Shown here: piece by piece, positions 16,288-24,899 of the stretch
Position numbering within the stretch: position 1 is the stretch's first letter
Layout of the letters: every line of letters starts with the position of its first letter
From: Nocardioides sp. S5
GTDB taxonomy: Bacteria; Actinomycetota; Actinomycetes; Propionibacteriales; Nocardioidaceae
Assembly: GCF_017310035.1 (NCBI RefSeq)
Contig: NZ_CP022296.1
Coordinates: forward strand, 1,550,001 to 1,614,000
Reading direction: 5' to 3'
DNA length: 64,000 bases
Program-made: the position numbers and the translations under genes
Notes under the pieces: model-generated
The model's input: the letters and a program-made list of their open reading frames with translations, nothing else
The model's database searches: none
What the model was told of the DNA's origin: nothing

Positions 16288-17298
16288 GTGACGGCTTTGA
16301 CCCATGACACCACCACCTCTTCCCGGACGGCGGCCGGCCTGCTCCTCGCGCTCGGCTCCGCCGCGAGCTTCGGCATGTCGGGCGCGCTCGCCCGCGGCCT
16401 GCTCGACACCGGGTGGAGCGCCGGGGCCGCGGTCACCGTGCGCACGGTCCTGGCCGCCGTCGTCCTCCTGGTCCCCGGTCTGCTGGCCCTGCGTGGCCGC
16501 TGGCACCTGCTGCGCGACAACGCCGGCCTGATCACGCTCTACGGGATCACCGCCGTCGCCGGTGCGCAGCTGTGCTACTTCTACGCCGTCACCTACATGC
16601 AGGTCAGTGTCGCGCTCCTGCTGGAGTACACCGCCCCGGTCGCGGTCGTCATGTGGCTCTGGCTCCGCCACGGCCAGCGGCCCTCGCGGCTGACGGTGCT
16701 CGGTGCCGTCCTGGCCGCCTGCGGCCTCGTCCTGGTGCTCGACGTCCTCTCCGGGGCCGACCTCAGCGCGGTCGGCGTGCTGTGGGCGCTGGGCGCGATG
16801 GTGGGCGCGGCGTCGTACTTCATCATCTCCGCCGACGAGTCCAACGGGCTGCCCGGCATCAGCCTCGCCGCCGGTGGCCTGTTCGTCGCGAGCGTGGTCC
16901 TGTCGACGGCCGGCGCCAGCGGCCTGCTGCCGTTCCGGGCCTCGACCGCGGACGCTGCCTACGACGGCTTCACCGTGCCGTGGTGGGCGACCGTGATCGC
17001 CCTCGGCCTGGTGACCGCGGCCTTCGCCTACGTCACCGGCATCGAGGCGGGGCGCCGCCTCGGCAGCCGCTTGGCGTCCTTCGTCGCGCTCGGCGAGGTC
17101 CTCGCCGCCGTGCTCTGGGCTTGGCTGCTGCTCGGCGAGCTGCCGCGCGCCATCCAGCTCGCCGGCGGCCTGCTCGTGCTCGCCGGCGTCGTCGTGGTCA
17201 AGCTGGGGGAGGGCCGTACGTCCCTGGTGGTGGAGCCGCTCCCCGAGCCCGACGCGGGTCCCGACCCCGTGTCGGTCAGAGGGCGTCCTGCCGCTTGA
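16288..17298 (+). CDS. EamA/DMT-family permease
   Basis: About 336 residues with ten hydrophobic helices arranged as two five-helix EamA repeats (first begins ALGSAASFGMSGALARGLL; second near MVGAASYFIISADE), ending in an acidic cytosolic tail. Family members export amino acids or other small metabolites. An ATG at 16282 is in frame, but it is only 1 nt from the -10 element; the GTG at 16288 fits leaderless initiation, so it is preferred. The divergent CGNR regulator suggests inducible export of a toxic compound (inference). Its end overlaps the convergent permease gene by 23 bp. Confidence 0.85.
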   Translation: MTALTHDTTTSSRTAAGLLLALGSAASFGMSGALARGLLDTGWSAGAAVTVRTVLAAVVLLVPGLLALRGRWHLLRDNAGLITLYGITAVAGAQLCYFYAVTYMQVSVALLLEYTAPVAVVMWLWLRHGQRPSRLTVLGAVLAACGLVLVLDVLSGADLSAVGVLWALGAMVGAASYFIISADESNGLPGISLAAGGLFVASVVLSTAGASGLLPFRASTADAAYDGFTVPWWATVIALGLVTAAFAYVTGIEAGRRLGSRLASFVALGEVLAAVLWAWLLLGELPRAIQLAGGLLVLAGVVVVKLGEGRTSLVVEPLPEPDAGPDPVSVRGRPAA

Positions 17299-18586
17299 GG
17301 AACACCTCGCGGTGCAGGAGCAGCAGGGCCGCGGCCACCGGCACCGCCAGCAGCGCGCCGATGATCCCCAGGAGCGAGCCGCCGACCAGCGCGGCGACGA
17401 CGGTGACCGATCCCGGGATGTCGACCGACTTCTTCATGATCCGCGGGTAGATCAGGTAGGACTCCACCTGCTGGTAGGCGACGTAGTAGACCAGGGCCAC
17501 CAGCGCGACCGTGGGTGAGACCGTGAGCGCGAGCAGCGTCATGAGCGCGCCGGACACGAAGGCACCGACGATAGGGATCAGCGAGAACAGCCCGACCACG
17601 AAGGCGAGGGCGAAGGCGTAGTCGCCGAGGCCCACGACGAACGAGAAGACCAACGTGCTGATCCCCGCGCACAGGGCAACGAGGAACGCGCCGGCGACGT
17701 AGGCGCCCGTCGAGCGGATGATCCGGTCGCCGAGCTCGCTGACCCGCGGCCGCTTCGAGGCCGGCGCCAGGGAGTAGGCGGCGTGCTTGATGCTGGGCAG
17801 CGAGGCCAGGAAGTAGATCATCAGCACCAGGACGATGAAGCTGTTGGCGACCGCGGACAGCACCCTCAGACCGACGCCGAGCGCGCCGCCGAAGACCTTC
17901 TGGCCGAAGTCGCCGTTCTGGATGTAGTCGCGCGCCTTGGCGATGACGTCGTACTGGTCGTCGAGCTTCTGCACCTGCGAGTTGGCCTGGAGGTCGTCGA
18001 GCCACCCCGGGGCGTTGCGGGTGATCGCGGCGATCTGCTCGCTGATCACCGGGGCGATGGCGACCACGAAGAGCGCGAGCACCCCGATCACCACGACCAG
18101 CACCGCCAGCACGGAGAGCCCACGCCGGATCCCGCGACGCATGAAGAGCTCCACGACCGGGTTGAGGCCGATCGCGAGGAACATCGACATCACCAGCAGG
18201 ATCAGGATCGAGGAGATGCTCAGCAGCTGCTGGGACAAGAAGATGGCGACCAGCGCGCCGAAGGCACCGAAGAACCCGATCTTGAACGGCGAGTGGCGCA
18301 GCAGCAGCGGCGCCGCCGGGGCCTCGGCCGGGACGTAGGGCGCCGGCGCTGCCTCGTCGACCACCAGGTCGATGGCGTCGTCGATCTGGTCGGCGATGTC
18401 GGCGGCCGACTTCGCCGACTCCTCGGCGGCGTCGGCGGCCGCCTCGGCACGGTCGGCGTCGTCGCTGACCTTCTCGACGACCTCCTGGACCCCGGTGTCG
18501 GGGGACAGGTCGGTCGCAGTGGAGCCTGGCTGGGTCGCGGCGTCGCGCGGGGCGACGGCCTCCCGGAGCCGGTCGCGCCAGCTCAG
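17276..18586 (-). CDS. AI-2E family transporter/permease, probable CTG start
   Basis: Membrane protein of the AI-2E (PerM/TqsA-like) family. Seen: several hydrophobic helices from GFFGAFGALVAIFLSQQLL, the long soluble loop (APVISEQIAAI...YDVIAKARDYIQ) and the C-terminal GLFSLIPIVGAFVSG and YQQVESYLIYPRIM signatures. The first GTG in frame is at 18364, but the 73 codons upstream show strong third-position G/C bias and read as an acidic amphipathic N-terminus (SWRDRLREAV..., EKVSDDADRAEAAADAAEES). They contain no ATG or GTG. A CTG at 18586, overlapping the preceding TGA as CTGA with GAGGAC upstream, is the likely start. Despite the name, many members are not autoinducer exporters. Confidence 0.85.
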   Translation of the reverse strand: MSWRDRLREAVAPRDAATQPGSTATDLSPDTGVQEVVEKVSDDADRAEAAADAAEESAKSAADIADQIDDAIDLVVDEAAPAPYVPAEAPAAPLLLRHSPFKIGFFGAFGALVAIFLSQQLLSISSILILLVMSMFLAIGLNPVVELFMRRGIRRGLSVLAVLVVVIGVLALFVVAIAPVISEQIAAITRNAPGWLDDLQANSQVQKLDDQYDVIAKARDYIQNGDFGQKVFGGALGVGLRVLSAVANSFIVLVLMIYFLASLPSIKHAAYSLAPASKRPRVSELGDRIIRSTGAYVAGAFLVALCAGISTLVFSFVVGLGDYAFALAFVVGLFSLIPIVGAFVSGALMTLLALTVSPTVALVALVYYVAYQQVESYLIYPRIMKKSVDIPGSVTVVAALVGGSLLGIIGALLAVPVAAALLLLHREVFLKRQDAL

Positions 18587-19848
18587 GACTCGTCCTCGCC
18601 GAAGCCGGCCACGACGTCGCGCAGGGCGCCGAGCTGGGCGGTGATGGCGTCGCGTCGCTTGGCGACCCGGTCGACCTCGGCCTGGATGTTGGCCAGCTCG
18701 CGCTCGGCCTCCGCCACGCGGGTGGCACCGATCGAGTCGGCCTGGGTGCGGGCCGAGGCGACGACCTGCTCGGCCTCGCGCCGCGCGCGGGTGAGCAGCC
18801 CCTCGGCCTCGGCCTGCGCCTGCTGGCGGTGGGCGTTGGCCTGGGCCGTGGCCTCGCGGGCGCGCTGCTCGGCGGCGTTGGCCCGTGCCTCGGCCTCGGC
18901 GACGAGGCGCTGGGTCTCGGCCGTGGCGTTGCTGTGGTGCTCGGCGGCCTCGCGGGTCAGGCGCTCCTTCTCGACAGCGAGCGTGCGTCGGGCCTCCTGG
19001 ACCTCGCGGTCTGCGGCGGCGCGGGCCTGCTCGGCCTCGCGGGTCGCGGTGACCCGCATCTCGTTGGTCTCCTGCTGCGCGGCGAGGCGGAGCTGGTCGG
19101 ACTCGCGGCGCGCGGCGGCGAGCAGGTCCTCGGCCTCGGCCTTGGCCAGGCTGCGCTCGGTCTCGGCGTCGGCGGTCAGCCGCGCGCGCATCTCGTCGAG
19201 CTCCTTGAGCTGCACCATGCGCATGTCGTCGGCCTCGCGGGCGGCGTCGGCGCGGATGCTGGTGGCGTCGCGCTCGGCGGCCTTGCGGATCTCGTCGGCG
19301 TCGCGGTGCCCGGCACGGCGCACGTCGGCGGCCTCGTCCTCGGCCATCTTGAGCATCGAGGACGCGCGCCCGCCCAGTCCGGCGTACGTCGGGTTGGCGT
19401 TCTCCTGCAGCTCCTCGCGTGCGGCTGCGAGGTCGGCCTCGAGCTCGATGACGCGCTGCTCGCTGCTGGCCAGGCTGGTGGCCAGGCCGGACTTCTCGTT
19501 CTGGAGCTGGCCGACGCGCTGGTCGACGGCTGCCTTGTCATAGCCACCGCGGCGTACGACGGGCAGCGGGGCCGCCCCGGCCGCGCGCGGCGCGACGGGG
19601 GACGCCGGCGTCTGCGCCGCGGGCGTGATGACGGGCGAGCGGCGGGTCGCCTCGGCGTCCGGGGCCGCGGCGGGCGGTGTGGCGGCGGGCGGGGCGACGG
19701 GCGGGGCGACGGTGGCCCCGCTGCTGCGCTGGGGCTTCGCGACCTCCGGTTCGTCCTTCGCCGTGACCGGGAGGACCTGGGTCTCCTCGGCCGCGTCGTC
19801 GGCGGACTCCGGCTCGTCGAAGATGGACAGGCCCTTGTCGGAGCTCAT
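18583..19848 (-). CDS. DivIVA/Scy-like coiled-coil protein
   Basis: 421 residues. The N-terminal about 105 are disordered, rich in Pro and Ala; a short DivIVA-like segment follows (GYDKAAVDQRVGQLQNEKSG, near 100-120), then about 280 residues of nearly unbroken coiled coil rich in Ala, Glu, Arg. Similar proteins in actinobacteria (DivIVA, Scy, FilP) organise cell poles and growth zones. The ATG at 19848 is the first residue of MSSDKGLSIFDEPES. The gene overlaps the downstream permease by four bases. It is not the main DivIVA, which has a shorter N-terminal domain followed by coils; Scy-like is a better description, with moderate confidence. Confidence 0.75.
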   Translation of the reverse strand: MSSDKGLSIFDEPESADDAAEETQVLPVTAKDEPEVAKPQRSSGATVAPPVAPPAATPPAAAPDAEATRRSPVITPAAQTPASPVAPRAAGAAPLPVVRRGGYDKAAVDQRVGQLQNEKSGLATSLASSEQRVIELEADLAAAREELQENANPTYAGLGGRASSMLKMAEDEAADVRRAGHRDADEIRKAAERDATSIRADAAREADDMRMVQLKELDEMRARLTADAETERSLAKAEAEDLLAAARRESDQLRLAAQQETNEMRVTATREAEQARAAADREVQEARRTLAVEKERLTREAAEHHSNATAETQRLVAEAEARANAAEQRAREATAQANAHRQQAQAEAEGLLTRARREAEQVVASARTQADSIGATRVAEAERELANIQAEVDRVAKRRDAITAQLGALRDVVAGFGEDES

Positions 19849-19915
19849 GGTCGAGGCACCCTCTCTCGGTCGAACTGACTGCGTGGGTGCCAGTCTTGCC
19901 GATGGTCCGACAACA

Positions 19916-19968
19916 TCACACCCCGGCTCGCGGGCGACTCCGAGGGAGTCGGGCGAACCGGGGTGTGA
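19916..19968 (-). terminator. Hairpin downstream of ccr
   Basis: Inverted repeat: 11-bp outer stem (TCACACCCCGG with CCGGGGTGTGA), an internal loop, and an inner GACTCC/GGAGTC stem. It starts 30 nt past the ccr stop and is followed on the minus strand by a weak T-rich stretch. Confidence 0.6.
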
Positions 19969-19998
19969 GCAGGGTCTCGTCGAGGGCGCGGGACTCCC

Positions 19999-21339
19999 TC
20001 AGACGCCGCGGAAGCGGTTGATCGCGCTCTCGTGCTGCGCACGCATCTCGTGGTCGAGGACGCCGAGGCCCTCCTCGGGCGAGAGGCACAGGACGCCGAC
20101 CTTGCCCTGGTGGGAGTTGTGGTGCACGTCGAGCGAGGCCTGGCCGACCTCCTCGAGCGTGTAGGTCTTCGACAGCGTGGGGTGGATCTTGCCCTTGGCG
20201 ATGAGGCGGTTGGCCTCCCACGACTCGCGGTAGTTGGCGAAGTGGCTGGAGATGATGCGCTTGAGGTTCATCCACAGGTAGCGGTTGTCGTACTCGTGCA
20301 TGTAGCCCGAGGTCGACGCGCAGGTGGTGATGGTGCCGCCCTTGCGGGTGACGAAGACGGACGCGCCGAAGGTCTCACGACCGGGGTGCTCGAAGACGAT
20401 GTCGATGTCCTCGCCGCCGGTGAGCTCGCGGATCCTCGCGCCGAAGCGCTTCCACTCCTTGGGGTCCTGCTGGGTGTTCTCGTCGTTCCAGAACTTGTAG
20501 CCCTCCTCGGAGCGGTTGATGATCAGCTCCGCGCCCATGCTGCGGGCGATGGCGGCCTTCTCCTCGTTGGAGACCACGCAGACCGGGGTGGCGCCGCCGT
20601 TGAGGGCGTACTGCGTGGCGAAGCCGCCGAGGCCGCCCGAGGCGCCCCAGATGAGGACGTTGTCGCCCTGCTTCATGTCGCCGCCGTTCTTGGAGACCAG
20701 CTGGCGGTACGCCGTGCAGTTCACCAGGCCGGGGGAGGCGGCCTCCTCCCACGTGAGGTGCTCGGGCTTGGGCATGAGCTGGTTGGCCTTGACCATCGCC
20801 ACGTCGGCGAGGCCGCCGAAGTTGGTCTCGAAGCCCCAGATCCGCTGCTCGGTGTCGAGCATCGTGTCGTTGTGGCCGTCGGGGCCCTCGAGCTCGACCG
20901 AGAGGCAGTGCGCGACGACGCGGTCGCCCGGCTTCCACTTGGTGACGCCGGCGCCGACCTTGAGCACGACGCCGGAGAGGTCGGAGCCGACGACGTGGTA
21001 GGGCAGGTCGTGGCGCTTGGTCAGCTCGCTGTTGCGGCCGTAGCGCTCGAGGAAGCCGAAGGTGGAGACGGGCTCGAAGATCGAGGTCCACACGGTGTTG
21101 TAGTTGATGGCGCTGGCCATCACGGCCACGAACGCCTCGCCGGGGCCGAGCTCGGGCAGCGGCACCTCGTCGACGTGGATGGACTTGCGGGGGTCCTTGT
21201 CCTTCGAGGCCACCCCCTCGAACATGTCGACCTCGTCCTTCTTGACGAAGGCGGCGCGGTAGGACTCGGGCAGCTGCAGGGAGGCGAAGTCCTCCGAGGT
21301 GGCGTTGCCGGACTGGATGGCTTCGAGGATGTTGTGCAC
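19999..21339 (-). CDS. ccrA: Crotonyl-CoA carboxylase/reductase
   Basis: Reduces crotonyl-CoA with NADPH and adds CO2 to give (2S)-ethylmalonyl-CoA, the key step of the ethylmalonyl-CoA pathway and a source of polyketide extender units. The 446-residue MDR-family protein has INYNTVWTSIFEPVSTF near residue 95, the NADPH-binding stretch VLIWGASGGLGGFATQYAL (near 225), and the Ccr-specific EHPGRETFGASVF and RIISSHFANYRE blocks. The start is GTG at 21339 (MHNILEAI) with GGAGAC upstream. It lies downstream of the epimerase gene in the same direction; the 125-bp gap holds a TTGACC, so it may have its own promoter. No polyketide synthase is present. Confidence 0.95.
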   Translation of the reverse strand: MHNILEAIQSGNATSEDFASLQLPESYRAAFVKKDEVDMFEGVASKDKDPRKSIHVDEVPLPELGPGEAFVAVMASAINYNTVWTSIFEPVSTFGFLERYGRNSELTKRHDLPYHVVGSDLSGVVLKVGAGVTKWKPGDRVVAHCLSVELEGPDGHNDTMLDTEQRIWGFETNFGGLADVAMVKANQLMPKPEHLTWEEAASPGLVNCTAYRQLVSKNGGDMKQGDNVLIWGASGGLGGFATQYALNGGATPVCVVSNEEKAAIARSMGAELIINRSEEGYKFWNDENTQQDPKEWKRFGARIRELTGGEDIDIVFEHPGRETFGASVFVTRKGGTITTCASTSGYMHEYDNRYLWMNLKRIISSHFANYRESWEANRLIAKGKIHPTLSKTYTLEEVGQASLDVHHNSHQGKVGVLCLSPEEGLGVLDHEMRAQHESAINRFRGV

Positions 21340-21464
21340 GGGTGTCTCCTGAAATCAGGGTGGGCGAGGCATCGGTGCCGTTGTCAGGTGCCGGTCAACG
21401 TACCGGCGAGTAACCTTGCGTGGTGGGAGGTGTGAGATTCCTCGCGCCGGGCTCGATCGCGGGG

Positions 21465-21920
21465 TCAGCGAGCGGGCTCGACGAGCTCCACGAGCACCCC
21501 GCCGGCGTCCTTGGGGTGGATGAAGTTCACCCGGCTGCCCGAGGTGCCGCGCCGCGGGGCGTCGTACAGCAGGCGCAGACCGCGCCCGCGGAGCACGTCG
21601 GCGACGTGCTCGACGTCCTCGACCCGGAACGCGAGCTGCTGGATGCCCTGTCCGTTGCGGTCGAGGAACTTGGCGATCGTCGACTCGGGAGTCAGCGGCG
21701 CCAGCAGCTGGATGCAGGAGCCGGAGTCGCCGACGCCGACCATCGCCTCGCGCACGCCCTGCTCCTCGTTGACCTCCTCGTGGAGCACGCGCATCCCGTA
21801 GGAGTCGCGGTAGAAGGCCATCGCCGCGTCGAGGTCGGGCACCGCGATGCCGACGTGGTCGATCGCGGTGAAGAGGTGCTGGAGGTCGTCTGGGAGGTCG
21901 GGCGCGCTCATGGGGGTCAT
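21465..21920 (-). CDS. mce: Methylmalonyl-CoA (ethylmalonyl-CoA) epimerase
   Basis: Interconverts the 2R and 2S forms of methylmalonyl-CoA and, in the ethylmalonyl-CoA pathway, of ethylmalonyl-CoA. 151 residues, two VOC units. Metal ligands are visible in TAIDHVGIAVPDLDAAMAFY (His), GIQQLAFRVEDVEHV (a Gln where many epimerases have His) and GVLVELVEP (Glu), with the Gln of SCIQLLAPL. The ATG at 21920 is preferred over one 9 nt downstream because GGAG lies 6-9 nt upstream. It lies back to back with the thiolase gene. Confidence 0.9.
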   Translation of the reverse strand: MTPMSAPDLPDDLQHLFTAIDHVGIAVPDLDAAMAFYRDSYGMRVLHEEVNEEQGVREAMVGVGDSGSCIQLLAPLTPESTIAKFLDRNGQGIQQLAFRVEDVEHVADVLRGRGLRLLYDAPRRGTSGSRVNFIHPKDAGGVLVELVEPAR

Positions 21921-22065
21921 CGTGCACTCCGGCGGCGTGGGGCGCGAGGGGGTGTGACGTGTGCCTCACCGCGGGCGGCTCCCACACCCTGCCGCACCGG
22001 CCGTCGTCATGGGTATCGTCGTTGGAGGTAGCACCCATCACCCCGCATGCCTGGAGGAGAAGCTC

Positions 22066-23250
22066 ATGACCGGTTCCGTGATCGTTGCCGGGGCTCGCAC
22101 CCCGATCGGCCGCCTGCTCGGCGGACTCAAGGACCAGTCGGCGGCCGACCTCGGCGGCGTGGCCATCAAGGGCGCGCTCGAGAGGGCCGGCGTCACCGGC
22201 GAGCAGGTCGACTACGTGATCATGGGCCAGGTCATCCAGGCCGGCGCCGGCCAGATCACCGCCCGCCAGGCGGCGGTCAAGGGCGGCATCCCGATGAGCG
22301 TCCCGTCCATCACCATCAACAAGGTCTGCCTCTCCGGCATCAACGCGATCGCGATGGCCGACCAGCTGATCCGTGCCGGTGAGCACGAGATCGTCGTCGC
22401 AGGTGGCATGGAGTCGATGACCCAGGCGCCCCACCTGCTGCCGAAGAGCCGCGAGGGCTTCAAGTACGGCGACACCGCGCTCGTCGACTCGATGGCCTAC
22501 GACGCGCTCTACGACCAGTTCACCGACCAGGCGATGATCAGCCTCACCGACGGCTGCAACGCCGCCGGCGCCAACCTCACCCGCGAGGAGCAGGACGCCT
22601 TCGCCGCCCAGTCCCACCAGCGCGCGGCGCTGGCGTGGAAGAACGGCGTCTTCGACGACGAGGTCGTCCCGGTCACGATCTCCAGCCGCCGCGGCGACGT
22701 CACGGTCGCGGAGGACGAGGGCGTACGCGGTGACACCACCGTCGAGTCGCTCTCCGGCCTGCGCCCCGTCGCCAAGGGAGGCAGCATCACCGCGGGCTCC
22801 GCCTCGCAGATCTCCGACGGCGCCTGCGCGGTCGTGGTGATGAGCAAGGCCAAGGCCGAGGAGCTCGGCCTCACCTGGCTCGCCGAGATCGGCGCCTCCG
22901 GTCAGGTCGCCGGCCCCGACTCCTCGCTCCAGCTCCAGCCGGCCAACGCCATCGCCAAGGCGGCCGAGAAGGAGGGCATCGCCGTCTCCGACATCGACCT
23001 CTTCGAGCTCAACGAGGCCTTCGCCGCCGTCGGCATCGAGTCGGCGCGCCAGCTCGGCGTGGACCAGGACAAGGTCAACGTCAACGGCGGCGCCATCGCC
23101 CTCGGTCACCCGGTCGGGATGTCGGGTGCCCGGATCGTGCTCCACCTCGCGCTGGAGCTCCAGCGCCGTGGCGGCGGCACCGGTGCGGCGGCGCTCTGCG
23201 GCGGTGGCGGCCAGGGCGACGCGCTCATCATCCGCGTGCCTGCTCGGTGA
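22066..23250 (+). CDS. Acetyl-CoA C-acetyltransferase (thiolase II)
   Basis: Condenses two acetyl-CoA to acetoacetyl-CoA (or cleaves 3-ketoacyl-CoA). 394 residues. The nucleophilic Cys is in [16 protein letters not shown] (near residue 89), the active-site His in [17 protein letters not shown] (near 350) and the second Cys in [12 protein letters not shown] (near 380). The ATG has GGAGGAGA about 7 nt upstream. First gene of a pair with meaB, divergent from mce-ccr; together they provide the entry of the ethylmalonyl-CoA pathway or polyhydroxybutyrate-like metabolism. Confidence 0.94.
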   Translation: MTGSVIVAGARTPIGRLLGGLKDQSAADLGGVAIKGALERAGVTGEQVDYVIMGQVIQAGAGQITARQAAVKGGIPMSVPSITINKVCLSGINAIAMADQLIRAGEHEIVVAGGMESMTQAPHLLPKSREGFKYGDTALVDSMAYDALYDQFTDQAMISLTDGCNAAGANLTREEQDAFAAQSHQRAALAWKNGVFDDEVVPVTISSRRGDVTVAEDEGVRGDTTVESLSGLRPVAKGGSITAGSASQISDGACAVVVMSKAKAEELGLTWLAEIGASGQVAGPDSSLQLQPANAIAKAAEKEGIAVSDIDLFELNEAFAAVGIESARQLGVDQDKVNVNGGAIALGHPVGMSGARIVLHLALELQRRGGGTGAAALCGGGGQGDALIIRVPAR

Positions 23251-23272
23251 CCCGGGCCGCGAGGCGGCGGTC

Positions 23273-24238
23273 GTGACGCGGCGGGGCGCCCATGCGGTCC
23301 CCGACCTCGTCGCACGCGCGCGTGCGGGCGAGGCGGCGGCGGTCGCGCGCCTGATCACCCTCGTGGAGGACGCCTCACCGCACCTGCGTGAGGTCATGGC
23401 CGCCCTCAACCCGCACACCGGTCGCGCCCACGTGCTGGGCATCACCGGGGCACCGGGCGTCGGCAAGTCGACGTCGACCAACGCGCTGGTGGCGGGCATG
23501 CGCCGCGCCGGCAAGCGTGTCGGCGTGCTGGCGATCGACCCGTCGTCGCCCTTCTCCGGCGGTGCGCTGCTCGGCGACCGTGTGCGGATGGGCGACCACG
23601 CGCTCGACAAGGACGTCTACATCCGTTCGATGGGGGCCCGTGGCCACCTCGGCGGCCTCGCCTGGTCGACCCCGCAGGCGGTGCGGGTGCTCGACGCGGC
23701 CGGCTGCGACGTGGTCGTGGTCGAGACCGTCGGCGTCGGTCAGAGCGAGGTCGAGGTGGCCGGGCTCGCCGACACCACGCTCGTGCTGCTGGCGCCGGGG
23801 ATGGGCGACGGGATCCAGGCCGCGAAGGCCGGCATCCTCGAGGTCGGTGACCTCTACGTCGTCAACAAGGCCGACCGCGAGGGCGCCGAGCGCACCCGTC
23901 GCGAGCTGCGCACGATGCTCTCCCTCGGCGAGCGGCACGAGGGCGCCTGGCGCCCGCCGGTGCTGATGACCGTGGCCAGCACAGGGGAAGGGATCGACGA
24001 CCTGCTCGGGGAGCTCGAGCGCCACGTGACCTGGCTGGAGGAGTCCGGCGAGCTCACGCGGCGGCGTACGCTCCGGGCGCGGCGCGAGGTCGAGGCCATC
24101 GCGCTGGCCTCGCTGCGCGAGCGCTGGGGCGGGACCGACGGTGGCGACGACCTCGACGTGCTCGCCGCCCGGGTCGCGGCGGGGGAGACCGACCCCTACG
24201 CCGCGGCGGACCGTCTACTCGATCGCGGCGGCGACTGA
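23273..24238 (+). CDS. meaB: MeaB-type P-loop GTPase, mutase chaperone
   Basis: G3E/SIMIBI GTPase that loads and protects the adenosylcobalamin mutase. 321 residues. Seen: Walker A GITGAPGVGKSTSTNAL (near 57-73), switch region DPSSPFSGGALLGDRVRM, DVVVVETVGVGQSEVE (Walker B and E-T-x-G-x-G-Q-S) and NKAD for guanine. The GTG at 23273 was chosen as the nearest start before the family's N-terminal helix; it lies 22 bp after the thiolase stop. It would serve Ecm (1978-3996) and any methylmalonyl-CoA mutase elsewhere. Its 3' end overlaps the convergent gene by 24 bp. Confidence 0.93.
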   Translation: MTRRGAHAVPDLVARARAGEAAAVARLITLVEDASPHLREVMAALNPHTGRAHVLGITGAPGVGKSTSTNALVAGMRRAGKRVGVLAIDPSSPFSGGALLGDRVRMGDHALDKDVYIRSMGARGHLGGLAWSTPQAVRVLDAAGCDVVVVETVGVGQSEVEVAGLADTTLVLLAPGMGDGIQAAKAGILEVGDLYVVNKADREGAERTRRELRTMLSLGERHEGAWRPPVLMTVASTGEGIDDLLGELERHVTWLEESGELTRRRTLRARREVEAIALASLRERWGGTDGGDDLDVLAARVAAGETDPYAAADRLLDRGGD

Positions 24239-24709
24239 CAGCGCCTGGCGCAGGTCCTCGGCGGCACGGCGGGTCCAGGCCTCCAGGAGCGGCGGGCTGA
24301 CACCCTCGGCGGTGACCGTGAGCAGGTGGTCGGCGTCCGTCCCCGGGACGGAGGCGATCACGGTGTGGCACCGGCCGGCGGTGAGCTCCACCGTCTCCAC
24401 CTCGCCGACCGATCCGTCCGGGCGCGTGCGGGTGGCGAAGGCGGTGCCGGCCTGGCGGGAGACGCGCGGGACCTCGGGCTTCGGCAGGCCGTAGGCCGCC
24501 ACCGGGGTCCCCCCGGCCGTGCAGAGCACGGCCGACGACGGGTCGTCCATCGCGCGGAGCACCTCGACGAGGGACAGCCACAGGGCCTCCACCTGGGCGT
24601 CGGTGCCAGCCTCACGGAAGCCGACCTGCTGGCGACGGTGCTGCGACGCGCGCCCCGCCCACGACGTACGGCGCCGGGTGGCGGGCGAGGAGATGAGTTC
24701 AGCAGTCAC
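24215..24709 (-). CDS. Uncharacterised protein, possibly roadblock/LC7-like
   Basis: 164 residues, not firmly recognised. A basic N-terminus (about 1-30) is followed by an alpha/beta domain: VEALWLSLVEVLRAMDDPSSAV, TAGGTPVAAYGLP, ETVELTAGRCHTVIASVP, DHLLTVTAEGVSPPLL and a final helix. The strand order resembles roadblock/LC7 proteins, which pair with small GTPases or kinases in actinobacteria, but the match is only by eye. GTG at 24709 was chosen for the GGAAGGA about 9 nt upstream. It is transcribed in the same direction as the preceding SDR gene, 190 bp away; that gap shows nothing definable. Confidence 0.55.
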   Translation of the reverse strand: MTAELISSPATRRRTSWAGRASQHRRQQVGFREAGTDAQVEALWLSLVEVLRAMDDPSSAVLCTAGGTPVAAYGLPKPEVPRVSRQAGTAFATRTRPDGSVGEVETVELTAGRCHTVIASVPGTDADHLLTVTAEGVSPPLLEAWTRRAAEDLRQALSVAAAIE

Positions 24710-24899
24710 GTGAGCACGTCCTTCCGGATGACGGGAGAGCGACGGAGCCCGAGGCGGCCGCGAAACACTTGTGGATCTCTTGTTGCCGGTGAGTGCATGG
24801 ACCGTAACCGCCCTGGCGCCGATTGCGGAGCATTTCGCTCGAATCGACGAGGACGCGTCGCCGCGCCCCGAACGCGAGCTCACGCCGGTCGGGTGGGAC

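Noticed and set aside
17276-18586. Quorum-sensing autoinducer-2 exporter
   Set aside because: The family name alone is not evidence; no luxS or signalling genes are present and many members do other transport.
19999-21339. Ccr as part of a polyketide cluster
   Set aside because: No polyketide synthase or tailoring genes occur in the window, and the neighbours are primary acyl-CoA metabolism genes.
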